The notes under the pieces were generated by a model. The model saw only the letters and a program-made list of their open reading frames with translations, had not been told where the DNA came from and made no database searches. Of a stretch of 41,152 nt of DNA, positions 23,116 through 32,035 are shown one piece after another. Position numbers and translations under genes: made by a program. How positions within the stretch are numbered: the stretch's first letter is position 1; every line of letters begins with the position of its first letter. The stretch comes from a bacterium (GTDB lineage Bacteria; Planctomycetota; J058; JAJDCP01). The DNA lies in NCBI GenBank assembly GCA_030428695.1, contig JAUIEM010000021.1, forward strand, positions 1 through 41,152, written 5' to 3'.

Positions 23116-24846
23116 ATGCCCCGCCCCGGAAAGTCGAAGAAGCCGCGCGCCACCCCCGCCATCCGCGCCCTGCGCGAGGCCCTGCTCGAATTGATCGAGG
23201 AGGACGACCAGGAGCTGACCTGCGGCGACGTGCTGCGCGCGCTCTCGCCGCGCTTCCGTACCCTGGGCCGCTCCTTGACCTGGCTCGTCGCCTACGACGA
23301 CGGCCCGCTCCACGGGCGCGCCTTCAGCCTGCTGCACGCCTGTTTCCAGGAGCCCGGCATCGCCCGCAAGCTACAGGACAAGATCCGCCGCCAGCTGGTG
23401 CCGATGGCAGAGAAGTCACTGCGTGACGCCGGCCTGGACGAGCGGCGCAAGCTCAACCTGGTCGCGCTCCTGCGCCTCGCCGGAGAGGAGGCCTCGGACG
23501 AGATCCTGGCCGAGAGCTTCGGCGACATCCGCGAGGCCTTCGACGCGATGGCGCGGGAGACGGTGGCGCAGCTGCTCGACAGCGTCGACCAGGCGGAGAT
23601 GCTGCTGCGCCAGGGGGGGCTGCTCGACGACGAGCCGGTGTCTACCGACGGGCTGAAGGACAGGGTCCAGAACGCGCTGACGCTCGCGGCGATCGCGCGC
23701 GAGTCCAACGCCCGGGTCGCGAGCACGCTGTTCACGCTGACCGCGGCGATCGGACGGGAGCGCGGCTACGGCGACGAGGAGGAGCTGTGCGACGTCCTGC
23801 GCGCCGCCGCCCAGACCGACGGAGGGCGGGCGCTCGCGCTCCTCTCCGAGCTCGGGGGCTGGCCGCACACCGGCGCCCTGGGGGAGACCGCGCGGTCTCT
23901 GTGCGCGGAGCTGCGCGCCGCCGGAGTCACGCCCCGGCCGCTCGCGGTGCCCGCCTTCTCCCACGGGCTGGTCAGCGCGATCGACGGGTCCGGCGCGCGG
24001 ACGATGCAGCTGCAGTTCCGCCACGACGGCAGCTTCGACGCGCTGTCGATCCTGCTCAAGGACAGCGCCGGCTGCACCGACCTCTGGTCCGGATTCCAAT
24101 GCGGCGCCGAGCTCGAGGAGCGGCTGCGTTCGATGGACATGCGGCTCGCCCCCTGCGACCTGCCCTTCGCTCGCGCCCTGCTCGCCGACGCCTTCGCGGT
24201 CGGCGCGGCGAACGGCCGGCCGCCGCCCGCCGTGTGGCTCCTGTTCGCGGGCTTCCTCGGTGCCCCGCCTCTCGAGCCCACGCGCTACGAGCCCGACCTC
24301 GGCCCGTACCTGCTCGAGACCTTCGCCCGCGGGCCGAAGCTCGCCGCCCGCTCCGACGAGCTCATCGACGACGCGAGCTACGCGACCCTGGGCTTCGACT
24401 GCGACGCGGCGTACGCCTTCGTCCGCCGCCATCCCCCGCGCGGCAAGGGCTATACGGCCGCGCGGCTGACCAGCTTCATCGGCGCGGTCGAGCCGCACGA
24501 GCGCGAGCGGCTGCTGCGCCGGCTCGCCATCAACCTCGAGCTCGAGGCCCGGGCCGGGCGCGTGCGGCGCGCCACCAACCGCCTCGCGGCGGCGACCTGG
24601 ATCGTCCTGCACGAGCGCCTGCTGCCCTTCGCCGAGGTGCCCTGGGTGCGGGCGCTCGCCGCCGACTCGGTCGAGCGCACCGCGTACAACCTCTCGCGCG
24701 GCTACCAGAGCCAGGCCGAGGCGAACCAGGCCGCGCTCGAGCGCGACGGAATCGACGGGCCCGATTTCCTCGACGAGCTGATCGACATGATGCCGGAGCT
24801 GTTTCCGGAGACCCGGGACCAGGACATCTCGGACTGCCCCTTCTGA
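23116..24846 (+). CDS. Helical hypothetical protein (576 aa)
   Basis: The gene is not recognised. The basic N-terminus PRPGKSKKPRATPAIRAL is followed by a mainly helical protein with TPR/HEAT-like stretches (LALLSELGGWPHTG, LNLVALLRLAGEEA). No signal, membrane helix or metal motif is visible. The C-terminus is acidic and ends DQDISDCPF. The ATG at 23116 is preferred because GAGG lies 5 bases upstream; another ATG at 23083 is in frame. It stands about 100 bp before prkA on the same strand and may work with it. Confidence 0.75.
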   Translation: MPRPGKSKKPRATPAIRALREALLELIEEDDQELTCGDVLRALSPRFRTLGRSLTWLVAYDDGPLHGRAFSLLHACFQEPGIARKLQDKIRRQLVPMAEKSLRDAGLDERRKLNLVALLRLAGEEASDEILAESFGDIREAFDAMARETVAQLLDSVDQAEMLLRQGGLLDDEPVSTDGLKDRVQNALTLAAIARESNARVASTLFTLTAAIGRERGYGDEEELCDVLRAAAQTDGGRALALLSELGGWPHTGALGETARSLCAELRAAGVTPRPLAVPAFSHGLVSAIDGSGARTMQLQFRHDGSFDALSILLKDSAGCTDLWSGFQCGAELEERLRSMDMRLAPCDLPFARALLADAFAVGAANGRPPPAVWLLFAGFLGAPPLEPTRYEPDLGPYLLETFARGPKLAARSDELIDDASYATLGFDCDAAYAFVRRHPPRGKGYTAARLTSFIGAVEPHERERLLRRLAINLELEARAGRVRRATNRLAAATWIVLHERLLPFAEVPWVRALAADSVERTAYNLSRGYQSQAEANQAALERDGIDGPDFLDELIDMMPELFPETRDQDISDCPF

Positions 24847-24947
24847 GGGCCCATCCCCGGCCCCTCCGAATACCGTTCGGCCTCCGTCGCCGGACGTGGT
24901 ACCCTGGGGAGCGGACCGCCGACCGCAGCCGAGAGGACGACCCGCAG

Positions 24948-27218
24948 ATGAACGTCGAGTCCTTCCTGGACGAGCTCGCGACCCGCTCGAAAGAGAGCTT
25001 CGACGCCCACCAGCGCCTGATGAGCTTCGACGAGTTCGTCGAGGACGTCCTCGCGCACCCGCGCCAGCGCCTGCGCGACGCCGCCTGCTACCTCGCCGAC
25101 ATGCTCGAGTCCTTCGGCTCCTCCGAGGTCGAGCTGCCCGCCGGCCCCGTCCGCCGCTTCAAGCTCTTCGACGGGCTCGCCGACGGCACCGAGCAGGCGG
25201 TCTTCGGCCAGGAGCGCGTGCAGCAGAAGCTGTACGAGCTGGTGCGGGGCTTCGCCGACCGCGGCCGCATCGACAAGATGATCCTCCTGCACGGGCCGAA
25301 CGGCTCGGCCAAGTCGAGCCTCGTCGAGGCCCTGATGCGCGGGCTCGAGGCATACAGCCACACCGATGAAGGGGCGCTGTACCGCATCAACTGGATCTTC
25401 TCGGAGAAGTACGAGCGCACCAACCTCGGCTTCACGACCGAGCCGGACGCCGAGCTTCCCTACAACTCCTTCGCCTACGTCGACGCCCTGGACATCAACG
25501 CCCGCCTGCGCTGCGAGCTGAAGGAGAACCCGTTCCTCGTCATCCCGCGCGCGCACCGCGCCGAGCTGCTCGCGACCAGCGCCTTGTCCGAAGCCGAGCG
25601 GAAGCGGCTGCTGACGCGCACCTTCGTCGGCCACGGCGAGCTCTGCCCGATGTGCGCGGAGATCTACAAGAGCCTGATGCTCGCGCATCACGGCGACTTC
25701 CGGAAGCTCGTCCGGCACATCCAGATCGAGCGGGTCTACGTCTCCAAGCGCTACCGGCTCGGGGCGGTCACCATCGAGCCCCAGCGGAACGTCGACGCCG
25801 GCGCGCGGCTGCTGCGCTTCGACCGCGGCACGGCGCCGACGATGCTGCAGGACGCGCAGCTGATCCAGCCGGAGGGCGATCTCGTCGCCGCCAACGGGGG
25901 CCTGGTCGAATACAGCGACTTCTTCAAGCGGCCCCTCGAGACCAACAAGTACCTGCTGACCACCTCCGAGAAGGGCACGATCAGCCTGCCCGGCATGGTC
26001 GCCTACCTCAACCTCGTGCTGCTCGCGACGAGCAACGAGAAGCACCTGAGCTTCTTCAAACGCGACCCCGACTTCGGCTCCTTCAAAGGCCGCATGGAGC
26101 TGGTCGAGGTGCCCTACCTGCTGCGCTTCAGCGAGGAGGCGCGCATCTACGAGCGCTCGATGGAGAGCGTCGCGGGCGGCAAGCACATCGCCCCCCACGT
26201 CGGCGAGATCGCGGCGCTGTGGGCGGTGCTGACACGGCTGCGGCGGCCGAAGCTCAAGAACCATCCGAGCGCCTTCGGCCCGGTCATCGGCAAGCTCAAC
26301 CCGCTGCAGAAGGCCTACCTGTACGACCGCGGGGAGACGCCGGAGGACTGGAAGGACGACGAGCGCAAAGAGCTGCTCGCCCGGCTCAAGGAGATCCGCG
26401 CGGAGTTCGACGACGCCCTCGAGGAGTTCGAGGGCATCCTCGACGGCGCCTACGAGGGACGCCACGGCGCCTCGCCCCGCGAGGTTCTGACCATCCTGGC
26501 GGCGGCGGCGCAGCGCAAGGGCTTCCACTGCCTCAGCCCGCTGGCGGTGATCGCGACCCTGCGCGAGTTCATCCGCGAGGTCTCGGTCTTCGACTTCCTG
26601 CGGCTGCCCCACGAGAACGGCTACTTCGACCACGAGCATCTGATCGTCCTGCTCGAGCGCGACTACCTCGGGCGGGTGGCCGAAGAGGTGCAGGACGCGG
26701 TCGGGCTGGTCGACGAGAGCGAGTACCAGCGGCTGTTCGACGACTACTTCGTGCAGGTGCGGGCGTACGTGACCCGCGAGAAGATCCTCAACGACAAGAC
26801 CGGCAAGCTCGAGGACGTCAACGAGAAGCTGCTCGAGCGCGTCGAGGAGATCCTGTCGATCCGCGAGGAGCCCGCGATCTTCCGCCGCAACCTGCTCTCG
26901 CGCATCGCCGCCTGGACGGTGGAGAACCGCGGGAAGCCGGCCCGGCTCGAGCCCGCGACCCTGTTCGCCGACATCTTCAAGGCGATCAAGCGCAACTTCT
27001 TCCAGGCCCGCGAGAAGCAGCTGCACGCCATCGAGGAGCAGATCCTGACCTGGGGCAGCGCGGAGTTCCGCGGCCTGACGCCGAGCGCGCAGAAGACCGT
27101 CGAGACCAGCATCGACACGATGCGCCGCCGCTACGGCTACTGCGAGCACTGCACCAAGGAAGTGCTCGCCTTCTCGCTCTCACGGCAGCGTCAGCGCCTC
27201 GAGAAGGAGGGCCGCTAG
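24948..27218 (+). CDS. prkA: PrkA-type serine protein kinase (AAA+)
   Basis: The product has 756 residues. It matches PrkA/YeaG: FGQERVQQKLYELVRGFADRG, the P-loop MILLHGPNGSAKSSLVEAL (GPNGSAKS 116-123), YRINWIFSEKYE, then PLETNKYLLTTSEKGTISLP and ATSNEKHLSFFKRDP. A Cys pair HGELCPMCAEIYKSL lies near residues 230-245. The helical C-terminal PrkA domain follows. It is longer than the roughly 640-residue E. coli YeaG. PrkA proteins are linked to stress and sporulation control, and kinase or protease activity is debated. The usual partners YeaH and SpoVR are not adjacent. The next gene starts 2 bp after its stop, so PrkA and the EAL protein are probably coupled. Confidence 0.94.
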   Translation: MNVESFLDELATRSKESFDAHQRLMSFDEFVEDVLAHPRQRLRDAACYLADMLESFGSSEVELPAGPVRRFKLFDGLADGTEQAVFGQERVQQKLYELVRGFADRGRIDKMILLHGPNGSAKSSLVEALMRGLEAYSHTDEGALYRINWIFSEKYERTNLGFTTEPDAELPYNSFAYVDALDINARLRCELKENPFLVIPRAHRAELLATSALSEAERKRLLTRTFVGHGELCPMCAEIYKSLMLAHHGDFRKLVRHIQIERVYVSKRYRLGAVTIEPQRNVDAGARLLRFDRGTAPTMLQDAQLIQPEGDLVAANGGLVEYSDFFKRPLETNKYLLTTSEKGTISLPGMVAYLNLVLLATSNEKHLSFFKRDPDFGSFKGRMELVEVPYLLRFSEEARIYERSMESVAGGKHIAPHVGEIAALWAVLTRLRRPKLKNHPSAFGPVIGKLNPLQKAYLYDRGETPEDWKDDERKELLARLKEIRAEFDDALEEFEGILDGAYEGRHGASPREVLTILAAAAQRKGFHCLSPLAVIATLREFIREVSVFDFLRLPHENGYFDHEHLIVLLERDYLGRVAEEVQDAVGLVDESEYQRLFDDYFVQVRAYVTREKILNDKTGKLEDVNEKLLERVEEILSIREEPAIFRRNLLSRIAAWTVENRGKPARLEPATLFADIFKAIKRNFFQAREKQLHAIEEQILTWGSAEFRGLTPSAQKTVETSIDTMRRRYGYCEHCTKEVLAFSLSRQRQRLEKEGR

Positions 27219-27219
27219 G

Positions 27220-28863
27220 ATGGAGACGCCCCTCACCCTGCTGTTCATCAGCGATGACCCGACCGGCCTGGCCGCGATCCGCGAGGCCCTCGAGACCGCG
27301 CGCATCCCCGCCGATGTCGGCATGCACACCGGTGGGGAGGGGCTCGCCGAGGCGCTCGTCGGCCGCGACGCGGTCATCGTCCAGGGCGGCTGCGCGGGCC
27401 TCGATCTGCCCGCGCTGCTCGACCGCTGCGCCGGGCTGCGGCCCGTCCCGCCCTGCCTGGTCGTGTGCAGCGCCCTCGAGCCGGAGGTCGAGCTCGCCTG
27501 GCTCGAGCGCGGGGTGACCGACGTCGTCGCGACCGACCGCCTGATGCGGCTCGCGCCCTCGCTGCGCCGGGCGGTGCGCGAGAGCCGCGATCACGAGGCG
27601 CTGCGCGAGCGCGAGGAGGAGCTGCGGCGGATGGTCCGCCGCATCGAGGAGCAGGACAAGGGCGCGGACAGCTCCCGCGATGCGGCGACCGGCCTGTTGA
27701 CCCCGTACGGCCTGAGCATGGCCCTGCGGCGCGAGCTCGAGCTCGCCCACCGCACCGGCTCGAGCCTGGTCGCGATCCTCGTCGTGTGCGACGACTTCGA
27801 CAAGATCGAGCAGAACTTTGCGGGGGAGTGCGTCGAGAACCTGCTCCGCGAGCTGTCGAGCCGGCTGTCCGGCCAGCTCCGCCGCACCCAGATCCTCGGC
27901 CGGCTGTTCGGCGGCGAGTTCCTCGGCCTCTTCCCCTGCACCCGCGTCGCCGAAGGCTTCCACGTCGCCAAGCGCCTGCGCGCCTGCGCCGACTCCCCGG
28001 TGCTGACCGACAGGGAGCCGCTCAAGGTCGACCTCAGCCTCGGCGTCGTCTCGTTGCCCTGGGATGTCGAAGACCTCGACACCGCCCTCGAGCTCGCCCG
28101 CGAGGCCCTCGAAGAGCAGGAGGAGTTCCGCGGCTTCGGCGGCACCCCCGGCCACACCCTGCAGCTCGGCGACCAGCGCCTCGCCTTCGACAGCGAGCTG
28201 TCGGCGGTCGGCCAGCCGATCGTCTCCCTCGCCGACGAGAGCGTGGTCGGCTACGAGCTGTTGTGCCGGGGGCCGGAGCAGGGGGTGTTCGAGGACCCCG
28301 AGCGCATCCTCGAGCTCGCGCGCAGCCAGGGCAAGCTCGCGATGGCCGACCTGTACTGCCTGCGCACCTGCCTGAAGAAGGCGCAGACCCTCGCGCCGGG
28401 CCTGCGGGTGCACGTCAACCTGCGGCCGAGCACGCTGTTCGAGGTGCCCTTCCGGGTCGTCCAGCTGCTGCTGCGCTCCTGCGCGAACCTGCGCCTCTAC
28501 GTCGAGCTGAGCGAGGAGCAGTTCATCGGCACCCCCTGGGGCCTGGTCAAGCGCCTGAAGGCCCTGCGCCGCGAGGGGATGCGGCTGCTGATCGACGACG
28601 TGGGCCGGGGCCGGGGCAGCCTGGACAGCGTGATGGTCCTCGAGCCGGACGCGGTGAAGATCGGCGCCGAGCTGATCCGCGGCGCCGGCATGGACGTCGC
28701 CAAGCAGCGGCTCGTGCGGCGGCTGCTGCAGCTGACCGCGGCGGTCGGCTGCGAGGTGATCGCCGAAGGCGTCGAGACCTCCCGCGACGCCGAGCAGGCG
28801 CGGCGCTTCGGGATCGGCCTCGGCCAGGGCTTCCTGTGGTCGCAGCCGGTCGCGCTGGCTTGA
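27220..28863 (+). CDS. Receiver-like, degenerate GGDEF and EAL domain protein
   Basis: The product has 547 residues. Residues 1-110 resemble a receiver but have Gln at the expected phospho-Asp position (DAVIVQGG), so it is probably a pseudo-receiver. The GGDEF region (about 150-305) has GRLFGGEFLGLF; the signature is FGGEF, so the cyclase is likely inactive. The EAL domain (about 325-547) keeps the residues needed for cyclic di-GMP hydrolysis: ELL for EAL (Glu346), HVNLRPST, LYVELSEEQ, LLIDDVGRGRG, PDAVKIG, IAEGVET, GQGFLWSQP. It may bind or degrade cyclic di-GMP, with the GGDEF part as a GTP sensor. The ribosome site AAGGAGG lies 9 bases upstream, inside the end of prkA. Confidence 0.91.
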   Translation: METPLTLLFISDDPTGLAAIREALETARIPADVGMHTGGEGLAEALVGRDAVIVQGGCAGLDLPALLDRCAGLRPVPPCLVVCSALEPEVELAWLERGVTDVVATDRLMRLAPSLRRAVRESRDHEALREREEELRRMVRRIEEQDKGADSSRDAATGLLTPYGLSMALRRELELAHRTGSSLVAILVVCDDFDKIEQNFAGECVENLLRELSSRLSGQLRRTQILGRLFGGEFLGLFPCTRVAEGFHVAKRLRACADSPVLTDREPLKVDLSLGVVSLPWDVEDLDTALELAREALEEQEEFRGFGGTPGHTLQLGDQRLAFDSELSAVGQPIVSLADESVVGYELLCRGPEQGVFEDPERILELARSQGKLAMADLYCLRTCLKKAQTLAPGLRVHVNLRPSTLFEVPFRVVQLLLRSCANLRLYVELSEEQFIGTPWGLVKRLKALRREGMRLLIDDVGRGRGSLDSVMVLEPDAVKIGAELIRGAGMDVAKQRLVRRLLQLTAAVGCEVIAEGVETSRDAEQARRFGIGLGQGFLWSQPVALA

Positions 28864-28865
28864 GC

Positions 28866-29684
28866 GTGTTGCTCGCAGAGATCACGGTGGAAGCGAAGGA
28901 CGGCGCGCTCGACGAGCTCGAGGACGCCCTCCAGTGGTACCTCGCCATGGCCTGGAAGAACGGCCAGCTGGTCGGCCGGGCCCTGCACGGCAGGGTCGAC
29001 GGCGGGCTCCGCGCGGTGCTCTACGCCGCCGCTCCGGACGCCCTCGACCCGCGCCATCACTCGCGCTGGGCGACAGAAGCGTGGGAGAAGCTGCGCGCGC
29101 TGGCCCGAGGCGAGCCCCGTGTGCGCGTGCTCGCGGACGGGCAGCCGAGCCCCGACTGGAGAGCCGCGGAGGGCTTCTTCCTGCACGTGACGGGGAGCGA
29201 CGAGGAAGGGCCGGTGTTCGCCGCGAAGACCGGCGCGCCGGTGCCCCTCTACACCCTGCCGCTGACCGCGCAGGAGCGGGAGGCGCTGATGTTCTGGGCG
29301 ACGAGCTACCACCACCATCTGCACGTGGATCTCGGCTGCGGCTCGCTCGAGACCGCCGCCTACAAGCAGATGGCCGAAGCGGATAGCGCGCTCTCGCGCG
29401 AGGGCCGGGCGCTCGCCCGGAGGCTGGAGGAGGTGACCGGGCTGCCGACCTTCTATGCCCTTCATCGCCACTGGGGGCGCTGGCCCCCGGAGCGGGAAGA
29501 GCAGCGACCGTGCCCGGCTTGCGGCGCCGGTTGGCGCGCACAGGGTGCAGACGAGACCCGTGGCCTCGGGGCCTTCCCCTTCCGCTGCGAGCCCTGCCGG
29601 CTCATCTCCTACGACGCGTCGGACTTCGACGGCCGCCGCGCCCGCATCGGCGAGTGGCGGGGGAAGACGGAGGCGGGCGCGTGA
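28866..29684 (+). CDS. DUF2310-like zinc-ribbon protein
   Basis: The product has 272 residues from a GTG start 2 bp after the EAL stop. It resembles DUF2310 proteins (Zn-ribbon-containing, possibly nucleic-acid-binding). Visible are EAKDGALDELEDALQWYLAM, PLYTLPLTAQEREALMFWATS, LPTFYALHRHWGRW and a C-terminal zinc ribbon with CPACGAGW and CEPC. An internal LGCGSLETAAYKQM is also present. The function is unknown. The start is near the stop of the previous gene and the end overlaps panE by GTGA, which indicates a single transcript. Confidence 0.77.
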   Translation: MLLAEITVEAKDGALDELEDALQWYLAMAWKNGQLVGRALHGRVDGGLRAVLYAAAPDALDPRHHSRWATEAWEKLRALARGEPRVRVLADGQPSPDWRAAEGFFLHVTGSDEEGPVFAAKTGAPVPLYTLPLTAQEREALMFWATSYHHHLHVDLGCGSLETAAYKQMAEADSALSREGRALARRLEEVTGLPTFYALHRHWGRWPPEREEQRPCPACGAGWRAQGADETRGLGAFPFRCEPCRLISYDASDFDGRRARIGEWRGKTEAGA

Positions 29685-30703
29685 GCCTCTCCATCGGCAT
29701 CTTCGGCGCCGGCGCGATCGGCGGCTACGTCGGGGTGCGGCTGTCGGCCGGCGGCGCCCGGGTCACGCTGCTCGGGCGGCCCTCCCTCGCGCTGCTGCGC
29801 GACGCGCTGCAGGCCGAGCCGCTCGGGGGCACGACGGTGCGGCCCGCGGACAGCCTGCGGGTGGTGACGGACCCGGACGAGCTCGCGGACTGCGACGTCG
29901 TCCTGGTCACCGTCAAGACCCGCGCGACCGTCGACACAGGGCGCACCCTGGCCGGGCTGCTCGCGCCGGAGGCGCTGGTGCTCAGCCTGCAGAACGGGCT
30001 GCACAACGGGGAGCAGCTGGCGGAAGCGCTCGGACCGCGGGCCCTGGCCGGCATGGTGACCTTCAACGTGCTGCGCGAGGAGGGGCGCTTGCGGCAGCTG
30101 ACCGAGGGGCCGATCTACGCGGCCGCCTCGGAGCATCCGCGGCTGCCCGCCCTGGTCGAGGCCTTCGCGGCGGCGGGGGAGCCCCTGCACCTCAGCGCGG
30201 ACATGCCCGGCATCCAGGCGGGGAAGCTGCTGCTCAACCTCAACAACGGCATCTGCGCGGCGACCGGCCTGCGCATCGCGGACTCCCTCGCCACCCCCGA
30301 CCTGCGCTGGTGCTACGCGCGCTGCCTGGCCGAAGGCCGGCGGGTGCTGCGGGCGGCGGGCTGGCGCGACCGCAAGGTCGGGGCGCTGCCGGCATCCTGG
30401 ATCGTGCGCCTGCTCGGGCTGCCCGACGCGCTGTTCAGGCTGCTGCTCGGCCGCGTGATCACGATCGACCCGGACGCCCGCTCGAGCACCCTGCAAGACC
30501 TTCAGGCCGGCAAGCCGACCGAGATCGGCGAGCTCAACGGCGAGATCGTCTCCCTCGCCGCCGAGCACGGGCTGCGGGCTCCGGCCAACGGCTTCATCTT
30601 CGAGCAGGTGCGCAAGCTCGAGCGCGCCGCGCCGCCGCTGCCCTTCCTGCGGCCGGCCGAGCTGCGCCTCGGCATCGCCCGGGCCATCGCCGAGGCGCGC
30701 TGA
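29681..30703 (+). CDS. panE: 2-dehydropantoate 2-reductase
   Basis: The product has 340 residues. The N-terminal Rossmann fold is IGIFGAGAIGGYVGVRL. The catalytic Lys is in AGKLLLNLNNGICAATG, and the substrate-binding SSTLQDLQAGKPTEIGELNG is in the C-domain. It reduces ketopantoate to pantoate with NADPH in the pantothenate and coenzyme A pathway. It could be a paralogue with another 2-oxoacid substrate, since it is grouped with signalling genes. The GTG start overlaps the previous stop, with GGAGG about 8 bases upstream. Confidence 0.92.
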   Translation: MSLSIGIFGAGAIGGYVGVRLSAGGARVTLLGRPSLALLRDALQAEPLGGTTVRPADSLRVVTDPDELADCDVVLVTVKTRATVDTGRTLAGLLAPEALVLSLQNGLHNGEQLAEALGPRALAGMVTFNVLREEGRLRQLTEGPIYAAASEHPRLPALVEAFAAAGEPLHLSADMPGIQAGKLLLNLNNGICAATGLRIADSLATPDLRWCYARCLAEGRRVLRAAGWRDRKVGALPASWIVRLLGLPDALFRLLLGRVITIDPDARSSTLQDLQAGKPTEIGELNGEIVSLAAEHGLRAPANGFIFEQVRKLERAAPPLPFLRPAELRLGIARAIAEAR

Positions 30704-30733
30704 GCTCCGTTCTCGGGGCACCGAACGGGCTCA
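30701..30733. terminator. Bidirectional hairpin spanning the two stop codons
   Basis: TGAGC-T-CCGTTC and GAACGGGCTCA pair over 11 bp with one bulged T and a 10-base loop. The first TGA is the panE stop and the last TCA is the stop of the facing lipoprotein gene. There is no T-tract. Confidence 0.55.
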
Positions 30734-31963
30734 GGGGGATGGCGCTTCCTCCGTCCCGGGCGGCGGCTCCGGGACTTCCTCCGCCCCGGGCGTCTCCTCC
30801 GGGACTTCCTCCAGCTCTTCAGGAGGCGGCGGCAGCCCGCACAGCACGTGGGCCTCGGCCCGCTCGGGTGGGCGCTCGGCCTCCGCGACGAAGCCGATCA
30901 GGATGCGGACCAGGCGCTCGTCGTCCGGCCACAGCTGTGGGTCCATCGCCTGTAGCGTCGCGCCGAGGGCCGCGAGCAGCGGCGCCCGCGCGGGGCGGTG
31001 CAGCAGCGTGCCGAAGAAGGCGCGCTCGCGCAGCGCGGGCAGCTCTTCGGGGGGCAGGTCCTCGGCCAGCGCGCCGATGCTGGCGAGCACGCTGGCCAGG
31101 GAGTCGTCGGCGACGCGCAGGCTGCGCCGCGGTAGCCGCACCACCCGCAGGGTGTCGGAGGCGAGGAAGCAGGAGAAGTCGTGCTCCACGGTGCGGAAGA
31201 ACACCGGCCGGATCGTCATCCGCGTCTCGACCCGCTGCCCCCAGGGCGCGTTGACCGTGCGGGCCGGCAGCAGCTCGAAGTCGATGCTGTTCGAGGCCCC
31301 GGGCTCGAGCCGGAAGGCGCCCGCCTCGACAGGCTGACGGTAGATCTCGTAGCGGTAGCGCCCGTTCGACGGCAGCACCGCGTTGGCGATCTCGGCGAAG
31401 CCGACCAGGGGCGCCGCGCCCGGCACCACCACGTCGACCCAGGAGTCCCCGAGGTTGGTCAGCGAGGCCCGGGCCATCACCGGGTCCTCGAGGGCGGCGA
31501 CCGCGGGCACCTCGAGCTCGAGGGCGATCAGCTGCTGCAGCCAGGCCTGCTGCGCGTCACCGCGCAGCGTGCCGAGGTCGAGCTGGTTGGCGTCGACCAG
31601 CACGTGCAGCGCGGACAGCCGCCGGTAGGCGTCCCTGGGGTTGCCCGCCGCGAGCGTCGACTCCGCGCCGGCGACGTGGACCGTCACCCAGGTCGACAGG
31701 CCGGTGCTGTCCGCGCGCAGGCAGTCCCGCACGATCGCGAGCAGCGGGTCGGGGTTGCGGCGCTGCGCGTCCTCGATCAACGCGCGGGCCTCCTTCCCGA
31801 AGCGGTAGCGGCCGAAGGCGACGAGCTGCGCGAGGTCGCTCGCCCAGCCGCGCTCCCCCGAGCGCACGCGCTCGGTCAGCTCGAGCAGCTTGTCGGCGGA
31901 GTAGGGGTAGCGCTGGCAGGCGCCGAGCAGCAGCAGCAGAAGAAGGGGGATGAGGCGCCGCAG
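30731..31963 (-). CDS. Lipoprotein with acidic Pro-rich tail (about 410 aa), start uncertain
   Basis: The frame contains an excellent lipoprotein signal, RRLIPLLLLLLLGACQRY. The mature region is helical at first (SADKLLELTERVRSGERGW), then beta-rich (WVDVVVPGAAPLVGF; RYRYEIYRQPVEAG). The tail PPPPEELEEVPEETP is acidic and Pro-rich. No family is recognised. The start is a problem: no ATG, GTG or TTG is in frame just before the signal. I give a CTG at 31963. If one T in a run of six were an error, a TTG at 32015 would join the frame. It faces panE. Confidence 0.7.
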   Translation of the reverse strand: MRRLIPLLLLLLLGACQRYPYSADKLLELTERVRSGERGWASDLAQLVAFGRYRFGKEARALIEDAQRRNPDPLLAIVRDCLRADSTGLSTWVTVHVAGAESTLAAGNPRDAYRRLSALHVLVDANQLDLGTLRGDAQQAWLQQLIALELEVPAVAALEDPVMARASLTNLGDSWVDVVVPGAAPLVGFAEIANAVLPSNGRYRYEIYRQPVEAGAFRLEPGASNSIDFELLPARTVNAPWGQRVETRMTIRPVFFRTVEHDFSCFLASDTLRVVRLPRRSLRVADDSLASVLASIGALAEDLPPEELPALRERAFFGTLLHRPARAPLLAALGATLQAMDPQLWPDDERLVRILIGFVAEAERPPERAEAHVLCGLPPPPEELEEVPEETPGAEEVPEPPPGTEEAPSP

Positions 31964-32035
31964 CCGCGGGAAAAAACGGTCGCGGGCCCCGGAGCGGCTT
32001 CCTATACTCGGGCAACGGCGAGCGAGGAGTCGAGC

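Noticed and set aside
20823..23426. 867-codon plus-strand frame opposite DUF2723
   Set aside because: Composition is typical of an antisense frame, and the DUF2723 signature is on the other strand.
24702..27149. 815-codon minus-strand frame opposite prkA
   Set aside because: It shadows PrkA, which has a P-loop and full family similarity.
24948..27218. Start of prkA far upstream, giving a 1143-residue protein
   Set aside because: The extra N-terminal part is a shadow of the previous gene, and PrkA similarity starts near the ATG at 24948.
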